From: Dialister sp. UBA6422 | GTDB taxonomy: Bacteria; Bacillota; Negativicutes; Veillonellales; Dialisteraceae | Reading direction: 5' to 3' | Length of the DNA stretch: 6,030 nt | NCBI GenBank assembly: GCA_002439665.1 | Contig: DJPC01000104.1 | Coordinates: forward strand, 153-6,182 | Part shown: in pieces, positions 1-4,846 of the stretch | How the letters are laid out: every line of letters begins with the position of its first letter | Position numbering within the stretch: the first letter of the stretch is position 1 | Program-made: the position numbers and the translations under genes | The notes under the pieces: generated by a model | What the model was told of the DNA's origin: nothing | The model's input: only the letters and a program-made list of their open reading frames with translations | Databases searched by the model: none

Positions 1-1146
1 TCTACACCTATGATTGCCCAGCTCATTGGAAAATCAGAAAAAAAGGCCATTCCCGCAGTGGTACGTACGGGATTATATTTGGCGCTTCTTATCGGGATGG
101 TATTCAGCTTGGTGTATTATTTTTGCATCGATTCTATTCTAGAAGGGCTGCATTTGACACCCACTGTTTTTCATATTGCCAAATATTATATGCTCGCCAT
201 GGTGGTGGCTTTATTTTTTGAAGCCTTGGTGATGCCCCTTAGATCGTTGACAGATACGGTGGGAAGTACATCCATTTCTATGTCACTATTTCTTTTGGCC
301 TTGCCAGTGAATGGTCTGCTCAATTATATGTTTATTTTTGGGAAATGGGGAGCCCCTGGGATGGGCGGGATTGGCGCCGGGATTGCGACTCTTTTCACCT
401 ATATCTTCTTATTGATTTTATTTTTAGTGGTGATTTTCAAAAATTCTTTGTTTATGGGAAGGGACTTATTCTCTTCTTGGCGCAGTGATAGAAAAAACTG
501 GAAAGAATATTTGTCTCTTGGCATTCCCAATGGATTGGCTCTTTTTATGGAAACCAGTTTGTTTGGTTTCATTATTATATTTTTGACAAAATTTGGAACC
601 ACGGTCATTGCAGGGCATCAGGCGGCGCTTAACTTTTCGTCTCTCATTTATATGATCCCTATGAGCTGTTCTATGGCACTTACTATTTTGGTGGGCATTG
701 AGGTGGGAGCCAAAAAGTATGAAAAAGCGCGAGAGTTTTCTCGCATCGGTTTGATGGTTACCCTGTGCGCTGCCATGTGTACCATCAGTTTTACCATCAC
801 CATGCGAAGCTTCATTGCATCCCTCTATACAGAAGAAATGGCTGTCATGGCCTTGGCGCAAGTCTTCCTTCTCTATTGCGCCGGGTGGCAGCTCTTTGAC
901 GATATTGCAGCGCCGATCCAAGGTATTTTGCGTGGATACAAGGATGCTAAAATTCCCTTCCTATTGATGGTTTTAGCCTACTGGGGCTGCTGCCTTCCTA
1001 TGGGACTTTTCTTAGATTTTATCCTGCAACAAGGTCCTATTTCTTATTGGAGAGGGCTGGACTTTGGGGTAGGCTGTTCCGCCTTATTTCTTGTGATTCG
1101 TCTATTTTATGTAGAAAAAAGATACAAGAAAGCAAAAAGTGCATAA
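1..1146 (+). CDS. MATE family (NorM-type) multidrug efflux transporter, 5'-truncated by the window
   Basis: This is an inner-membrane, cation-coupled drug/organic cation exporter of the MATE family. The reading frame is open from base 1 (S-T-P before the Met at 10), and the segment PMIAQLIGKSEKKA aligns with the end of TM2 in NorM. The Met at 10 is therefore internal, and roughly 75 N-terminal residues, including the TM1 Asp, lie outside. Numbering from that Met, family landmarks include LPVNGLLNYMFIFGKWGAP (about 98-116), the second-half repeat start SLGIPNGLALFMET with Glu181 (aligns with NorM E255), AGHQAALNFSSL (201-212), Asp297 (aligns with NorM D371) and GILRGYKD (305-312). About ten hydrophobic segments are visible, ending in a basic tail. 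The next gene follows 60 nt downstream with no terminator between, so they may be co-transcribed. The family is secure; the substrate is unknown. Confidence 0.93.
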   Translation, partial: STPMIAQLIGKSEKKAIPAVVRTGLYLALLIGMVFSLVYYFCIDSILEGLHLTPTVFHIAKYYMLAMVVALFFEALVMPLRSLTDTVGSTSISMSLFLLALPVNGLLNYMFIFGKWGAPGMGGIGAGIATLFTYIFLLILFLVVIFKNSLFMGRDLFSSWRSDRKNWKEYLSLGIPNGLALFMETSLFGFIIIFLTKFGTTVIAGHQAALNFSSLIYMIPMSCSMALTILVGIEVGAKKYEKAREFSRIGLMVTLCAAMCTISFTITMRSFIASLYTEEMAVMALAQVFLLYCAGWQLFDDIAAPIQGILRGYKDAKIPFLLMVLAYWGCCLPMGLFLDFILQQGPISYWRGLDFGVGCSALFLVIRLFYVEKRYKKAKSA

Positions 1147-1206
1147 AATAGTGGATATATACCCATTCATTGGGGAAATTATTGCTTATTAGGAGGCGAG
1201 GCTATT

Positions 1207-2235
1207 ATGCGTAACAAAAAACCAGTTCAAATGACCAAAAGAGAACGAATTGCAGCGGCTATCCGCGGAGAAGCGGTGGATGAGGTACCATATTCCTTAT
1301 GGTCTCATTTACCGGGGATTGATCTGGATCCCCAGGCCAATGCAGAAAAAACCTATGAATTTTATAAAACCTATGATGTGGATATTTTAAAAACCATGAA
1401 CAATGGGATGTACAGTATTGAAGACTTCGGGGCCACGGTAGATTACTCAGATATAGCGAAAGGTGGGGTAGCTAAAATTACGTCTACTCCTATTGAAAAA
1501 CCGGATGACTGGCTCACCATTCAGCCGGCTTCCCTGCATGAAGGAGCACTGGCTAGAGAGCAGACCTATTTGAAATTGCTCCTAGATAAGACCAAGGGGG
1601 AAGTACCGGTGATCTTTACTGTATTTAGCCCTTTGACTACGGCGAATAAATTGTGCCCCCATATGATGGAACATATTGCGCAAGGAGAAGGGGAGAAAGT
1701 CAAAAAAGCCCTGAAAGCCATCACAGAAACCACTTGCGGCCTTGTACAACGGGTCATAGAACTTGGGGCGGATGGGATTTTCTTTGCCACCCAGCTTTCT
1801 TCTTATGACAAAATGGAAGAAGCTTTATATAGAGAATATGGTATGCCCTACGACTTAGCTGTCCTGTCTGCTTCCCAGGGATGGTGCAATGTGCTCCATG
1901 CCCATGGCAAAAATATTATGTTCCCCCTTCTTCGAAAATATCCTGTACAGATCTTCAATTGGCACGCCTGGGAATCTTTGCCGGATATCCAAGAAGCCCA
2001 AGTGATGACAGGAAAATGCATCATGGCCGGTTTGGAACGAATGGATATTACAGAGAAACATAAGAATGAAATCGAATATCAGATCTTTGAAACCCTTCGT
2101 CAAACCGGTGGCAAGAAACTCATTCTCTCCCCTGGCTGTGTCATTCGCTATCCATTGGACCCAGACATGCTCTCCTTCGTAAGAAAAGCCAAAGAAGAAA
2201 TAGAAAAGCAGTTGATGGTAAACAGTAAACCGTAA
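1207..2235 (+). CDS. Uroporphyrinogen decarboxylase superfamily protein (COG0407-like), not HemE
   Basis: This 342-aa soluble TIM-barrel protein belongs to the URO-D family, which contains HemE and the corrinoid or coenzyme-M methyltransferases such as MtaA and CmuA. The start is fixed by an AGGAGG at 1191-1196, 10 nt before the ATG. Family features include the N-terminal TKRERIAAAIRGEAVDEVP (10-28), FTVFSPLTTANKL (137-149), GADGIFFATQ (187-196), the LHAHG strand (230-234), NWHAWESLPDIQEA (251-264), and a C-terminal LILSPGCVIRYPLD (305-318). The HemE substrate motif RQAGRY is absent (LWSHLPGID stands there), so haem synthesis is unlikely. His231, His233 and Cys311 occupy places where methyltransferase members carry the zinc-binding H-x-C...C set, so a methyl-transfer role is possible but inferred. 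The gene ends in a 7-bp tandem repeat just before a strong terminator. The exact substrate is unknown. Confidence 0.88.
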   Translation: MRNKKPVQMTKRERIAAAIRGEAVDEVPYSLWSHLPGIDLDPQANAEKTYEFYKTYDVDILKTMNNGMYSIEDFGATVDYSDIAKGGVAKITSTPIEKPDDWLTIQPASLHEGALAREQTYLKLLLDKTKGEVPVIFTVFSPLTTANKLCPHMMEHIAQGEGEKVKKALKAITETTCGLVQRVIELGADGIFFATQLSSYDKMEEALYREYGMPYDLAVLSASQGWCNVLHAHGKNIMFPLLRKYPVQIFNWHAWESLPDIQEAQVMTGKCIMAGLERMDITEKHKNEIEYQIFETLRQTGGKKLILSPGCVIRYPLDPDMLSFVRKAKEEIEKQLMVNSKP

Positions 2236-2259
2236 ACCCTAAACCAACAACAAACAACA
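2218..2259 (+). repeat. Degenerate heptanucleotide tandem repeat over the stop codon of the URO-D gene
   Basis: Six consecutive 7-bp units are readable: GTAAACA, GTAAACC, GTAAACC, CTAAACC, AACAACA, AACAACA. They cover the last five codons (V-N-S-K-P), the TAA stop at 2233-2235, and the spacer up to the terminator hairpin. Because 7 is not a multiple of 3, gain or loss of one unit before the stop would change the C-terminal reading frame. It is visible directly; any function is speculative. Confidence 0.6.
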
Positions 2260-2293
2260 AAAAAAGCAGATTGCCCAAGCAATCTGCTTTTTT
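2260..2293. terminator. Bidirectional intrinsic terminator between the converging URO-D gene and potE
   Basis: A perfect 15-bp inverted repeat (2260-2274 with 2279-2293) surrounds a 4-nt CCAA loop. The GC-containing core GCAGATTGC/GCAATCTGC is flanked by six A on the left and six T on the right, so an RNA read from either strand gives a hairpin followed by a U-run. It lies 24 nt after the URO-D stop and 11 nt after the potE stop, the expected position for a shared terminator of two converging genes. Confidence 0.95.
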
Positions 2294-2304
2294 ACTTACG
2301 TTTT

Positions 2305-3648
2305 TTATTTTTTATCCATAGGAGGATAAGTGGAAATTTGCGGAGTGGACATATAACGAAGCCTAGGGGAAACGATGAGATAAATCACAAATCCCATAGC
2401 AGTCACAAAGGCACCTTCCATGATGACAGTCCAGCCGCAACCATATACGGCATACACACTATAAATGCCACCAATGATAGCAGCCAGGTTGGCCAACTTG
2501 GCCTTAGAGAAGGGGACATGTTCACATTTCTGCAGATCAGATACAGCACCCATAGCCAAAAGGTAAGGGATGAGATTGATCATAACAGCTAGATTAATCA
2601 GAATATTAAACTGTTTCAAAAGGGTGGGGCTCATGGTAGCCAGTGTCATAGCGACCTGAATGCCTACCAGACAACCAATGGCTACATAAGGGGAACGGAA
2701 TTGATTGACCTTAGCCAGGAAATGGGGGAAAAGGCCAATGGTAGAAGCTTCGCGAGCCACTTCAGAAACGGTGAACTGCCAAGCGGTAAGCGATACAAAG
2801 CAGGAACAAACCAGCATGCAAGATACGATATAACCAGCGGTATCACCAAACATCGTGGCATAGGCAAGACCAAAAGGAGCACCAGAAGCAGCCAGGGCCT
2901 GGTAAGGAACAAGACCACCGATGATTGCAGTAGATGTGGTGTAGCACGCACCTGCCAAAAGAGTACCTGCCAGAACGGCGATAGGCACATTCTTTTCCGG
3001 ATTTTCTACGGTATCAGAATTGGCACAAGCGGTTTCCAGACCAAGGAAAGCCCAGATAATGACAGCGATGGAGTCTTTCATAGATTCATAGAAAGGCATG
3101 TCATTAGGATTCCATGCTTCTCTATAAATGTTGCTATCAAAGAAGAATCCACCAGCCAGAAGAAGTCCAATGACAGGAACGACGACACAAATGACACCTA
3201 AAGAAGTGAATTTACCAAATTTCTTTGGCCCCACTAAACTGATGCAAGCTGCCAGAATCAGCACACCAATGGTGGACATACAAACTTCTACAGGAGATAG
3301 TTCAAACCCAAATACATAGGAGCCATAGCTGACTACGCCGCTAGCAATGGCTGCATTGGCAATAATGAGAGAAATGGTATAGCAGAAATTGGAAACGAAA
3401 TTGCCAGCTCGTCCAAAACGGTATTCTGCATAGCCACCCATACCGCCTACTTTTTTGGTATACATGCCGCATTTGGCAAAGGCATAGGCTAGGATGGTGG
3501 CGCCAATGGATGCTAAAATCCATGAAAAAATAGAAACGGTTCCGATCTCTGCTAGTGTAGCTGGCAGAAGAATAATGCCGGAACCCATCATGTTGATTGC
3601 TGTGACTGTTGTGAGCTGTACCACTCCCATTTTTTTACTCTTAGACAA
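2305..3648 (-). CDS. potE: PotE-type putrescine/ornithine antiporter (APC superfamily)
   Basis: This 447-aa inner-membrane amino acid/polyamine antiporter has about 12 membrane spans. In E. coli, PotE swaps internal putrescine for external ornithine or takes up putrescine with protons. Similarity to E. coli PotE runs end to end: KMGVVQLTTVTAINMMGSGI (6-25), FAKCGMYTKKVGGMGGYAEY (57-76), IIWAFLGLETACANSDTVEN (197-216), SLTAWQFT (286-293), FNILINLAVMINLIPYLLAM (347-366) and VSPRL (426-430). Residues known from E. coli PotE mutagenesis are mostly kept: Cys60, Glu75, Tyr90, Trp199, Glu205, Cys208, Cys283, Trp290, Tyr423. The equivalent of E433 is Arg431, of W422 Phe420, of C286 Phe284. The start is TTG, chosen because the homologous N-terminus begins there and AGAAGGG (3656-3662, minus strand) lies 7 nt upstream; the internal ATG (codon 7) has no ribosome site. 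The gene stands alone between its own promoter/leader and a terminator, with no ornithine decarboxylase in view. A lysine/cadaverine (CadB) role is less likely. Confidence 0.93.
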   Translation of the reverse strand: MSKSKKMGVVQLTTVTAINMMGSGIILLPATLAEIGTVSIFSWILASIGATILAYAFAKCGMYTKKVGGMGGYAEYRFGRAGNFVSNFCYTISLIIANAAIASGVVSYGSYVFGFELSPVEVCMSTIGVLILAACISLVGPKKFGKFTSLGVICVVVPVIGLLLAGGFFFDSNIYREAWNPNDMPFYESMKDSIAVIIWAFLGLETACANSDTVENPEKNVPIAVLAGTLLAGACYTTSTAIIGGLVPYQALAASGAPFGLAYATMFGDTAGYIVSCMLVCSCFVSLTAWQFTVSEVAREASTIGLFPHFLAKVNQFRSPYVAIGCLVGIQVAMTLATMSPTLLKQFNILINLAVMINLIPYLLAMGAVSDLQKCEHVPFSKAKLANLAAIIGGIYSVYAVYGCGWTVIMEGAFVTAMGFVIYLIVSPRLRYMSTPQISTYPPMDKK

Positions 3649-3675
3649 GGTTGTTCCCTTCTTTCTTAATCCAAT

Positions 3676-3691
3676 TCGTGGAAGGCCACGA
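3676..3691 (-). promoter_or_regulatory. Small hairpin in the potE 5' UTR whose loop is complementary to the ribosome site
   Basis: In the potE mRNA, TCGTGG and CCACGA pair as a 6-bp stem around a CCTT loop. The loop plus the next base (CCTTC) is complementary to GAAGG inside the potE ribosome-binding site AGAAGGG, 14 nt downstream. A CCC run at about 3692-3698 could also pair with that site (TTCCC with GGGAA). The complementarity is seen; a role in hiding or exposing the ribosome site is inferred. Confidence 0.35.
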
Positions 3692-3737
3692 CGGGGGAAA
3701 AATATTGTCCCGGGATGAAACCGGATATGCTCTTTTG

Positions 3738-3869
3738 AAATTCATCAGGGCATGCACGAGCCCCATTTGCTTTCATTAACGGCGAAAGAAACAGGGCATA
3801 AAGAAAACCAACCGTTCTACATAAACGGCTCGCAGCTCAACTGCGTGAGAAGCAGGGCGCGATGAATTT
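3738..3869 (-). ncRNA. Candidate structured leader RNA (possible riboswitch) of potE
   Basis: Read as minus-strand RNA, a 9-bp perfect closing stem P1 (3861-3869 with 3738-3746) encloses three hairpins. Hairpin A is CGCAG/CTGCG with a 5-nt loop (3831-3845). Hairpin B is 7 bp with one G-U pair and a 7-nt TATGTAG loop (3810-3830). Hairpin C is a 9-bp plus 5-bp stem with two G-U pairs, one bulged C and a 9-nt loop (3760-3797). P1 starts about 5 nt after the predicted transcription start, and the potE start codon is about 90 nt after its end. The motif GCCCTG occurs three times (3746-3751, 3792-3797, 3853-3858 on the minus strand), against a single GGGGC partner (3760-3764), so alternative folds are possible. 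I do not recognise the lysine, T-box, SAM, cobalamin, glycine or purine consensus. Given the gene, a polyamine, ornithine or other amino acid would be the natural ligand, but that is inference. Confidence 0.55.
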
Positions 3870-3880
3870 TTATTTACTGC

Positions 3881-3919
3881 AATATAACATAAATGAATGG
3901 GGATGACAAGACTTTTTTT
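3881..3919 (-). promoter_or_regulatory. sigma-70 promoter of potE with an UP-like A-tract
   Basis: On the minus strand TTGTCA (3904-3909) and TATATT (3881-3886) are separated by exactly 17 bp, placing the start of transcription at about 3874 (an A), directly before the structured leader. A run of seven A (3913-3919, minus strand) sits at about -39 to -45, where the proximal UP element subsite is expected. A second seven-A run at 3934-3940 lies 21 bp, two helical turns, further upstream. The spacing and sequence are seen; promoter strength is inferred. Confidence 0.75.
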
Positions 3920-4077
3920 GAAGAAATTCCAAATTTTTTTGTGGATGAACTACTATGGACTTTTGAGGACTTTGAAGGAAAAAAGAGGAAAATGGAAGAA
4001 ATACGCATCTATCACGGATTGGAACGGATTGGCATGATAAATCAAAATGTATCATGATTTTTAAGGGTGAAAATTGT

Positions 4078-4120
4078 AAAAACCTCAAAACGCCCTTATT
4101 GTGGGCATTTTGAGGTTTTT
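4078..4120. terminator. Strong bidirectional hairpin terminator with no adjacent gene
   Basis: An 18-bp inverted repeat with one mismatch (4078-4095 with 4103-4120; C4091 faces A4107) surrounds a 7-nt loop. The core CCTCAAAA-GCCC pairs with GGGC-TTTTGAGG, with five A on the left and five T on the right, so it could end transcription on both strands. The nearest plus-strand gene upstream ends at 2235, and no minus-strand gene lies between here and the window end. It either insulates potE from greA or ends an unrecognised small transcript. Confidence 0.85.
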
Positions 4121-4353
4121 CGCGGGAAATTGAAAATGAATATTATGCATATTATTTTGATGAATATGCAATTATATACGAAATATAAAATGTTTCCTAT
4201 TCTTATATCAGACTCTCAGCCCCTCAAATGGGGTGAAAACGGCCTAGATTGCCCGAGAACGTCAAAATTTATATTTTAAATGAGAATTCGAGAAATTAAT
4301 TGAAAATAAAATATTTTTTCTTACTTTTCCTATAAAATTATTTTTTAACCAGT

Positions 4354-4387
4354 TTGTCACCAGGGATTGGTCGCTAGGCTAGGCATT
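4354..4387. repeat. Copy 1 of a GGTCGCTAGG-type dispersed intergenic repeat
   Basis: The 16-mer at 4363-4378 (GGGATTGGTCGCTAGG) matches 5348-5363 after greA at 14 of 16 positions. Both copies then continue with an ATTAGG block; this copy has an extra CTAGG before it. A possible right-hand partner with the order TAA-TCCCC-AT-CC-GTCAC-CAG lies at about 4691-4719 and resembles the right arm of the element at 5325-5468. It looks like a degenerate copy of the same small repeat family. Confidence 0.5.
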
Positions 4388-4739
4388 AGGCCATCAGTGA
4401 GGAGCGGCATGGGTATCATATGAGAGTGTTTCTCTTATATAAAGTGATTATTTTATAGATGTCATTTTCTCTTACCTGGCATATAGCCTGCTTGCTAAAA
4501 GATAAGTGGGGATAAGGAGGATTGGATTTTGAAGGGCTTACCTCTTGTATCATCTTGGTGGTAGGGAAAGGAAACTATGGGGGATACAGATATGGGAACC
4601 ATCATCTTTTATACCCTTTGCCATGATCCAGGTAGGATATGCGGTGACTGCTATTTCCTATCCTTCATGCCTTTTTGGGTGCTACTCCTCTTAAGTCCCC
4701 AGATACCGGTCACCAGGTACGGCTAAGTTCCAAATTCAT

Positions 4740-4768
4740 TTGACACTCTATTTGCATTTATATATACT
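4740..4768 (+). promoter_or_regulatory. sigma-70 promoter of greA
   Basis: TTGACA (4740-4745) matches the -35 consensus perfectly. It is followed by a 17-bp spacer and TATACT (4763-4768), five of six matches to the -10 consensus. Transcription would start at about 4774-4776, giving a leader of about 72 nt before greA. In that leader ACTTATC (4792-4798) and GATAAGT (4809-4815) can form a 7-bp hairpin with a 10-nt loop. Confidence 0.85.
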
Positions 4769-4846
4769 ATTACATATGACCCTAATTGGGAACTTATCGG
4801 AACTATGTGATAAGTGTGATAATTTTAAGAAAAGAGGCAAATTGTT

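Larger units (their letters stand above)
3920..4739. other. Long intergenic region between the divergent potE and greA promoters; no convincing gene
   Basis: No open frame here has both a plausible ribosome site and a recognisable protein. From 3941 to 4077 it holds a 10-bp direct repeat, ACGGATTGGA then ACGGATTGGC (4014-4033), and the palindrome CATGATA-N10-TATCATG (4033-4056). After the terminator at 4078-4120 comes a very AT-rich stretch to about 4350 with the palindrome TGCATATT-N9-AATATGCA (4146-4170) and a small CCCC/GGGG hairpin (4220-4233). From 4350 to 4739 there is a GTCGCTAGG-type repeat (4354-4387), a 9-bp hairpin ATATGAGAG/CTCTTATAT (4418-4440), two micro-ORFs behind Shine-Dalgarno-like sequences (4529-4564, 4577-4726), and several complementary segments (4399-4408 with 4681-4690; 4470-4479 with 4628-4637). 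Whether any of it is transcribed cannot be told from the sequence. Confidence 0.6.

Noticed and set aside
10..12. ATG at 10 as the true start of the MATE gene
   Set aside because: The frame is open to base 1, and homology to NorM places this Met inside the protein near the end of TM2.
466..921. 151-codon minus-strand open frame inside the MATE gene
   Set aside because: Antisense shadow; the MATE frame shows family motifs throughout.
1147..1206. CCCA/TGGG hairpin between the MATE and URO-D genes as a terminator
   Set aside because: The stem is only 4 bp and no T-run follows; the genes are more likely on one transcript.
2701..3201. 166-codon plus-strand open frame inside potE
   Set aside because: It lies fully antisense to the strongly conserved PotE coding sequence and gives a polar, featureless protein.
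3870..4088. 72-codon minus-strand frame upstream of potE
   Set aside because: It starts inside the terminator hairpin at 4078-4120 and runs across the potE promoter; no recognisable protein and no ribosome site.
4208..4240. A segment ending GGGGTGAAAAC with a CCCC/GGGG hairpin that resembles a CRISPR repeat
   Set aside because: Only one copy exists in the window; no second repeat or spacer pattern was found.
4067..4279. 70-codon plus-strand frame in the intergenic region
   Set aside because: It reads through the terminator hairpin, has no ribosome site and an AT-driven composition.
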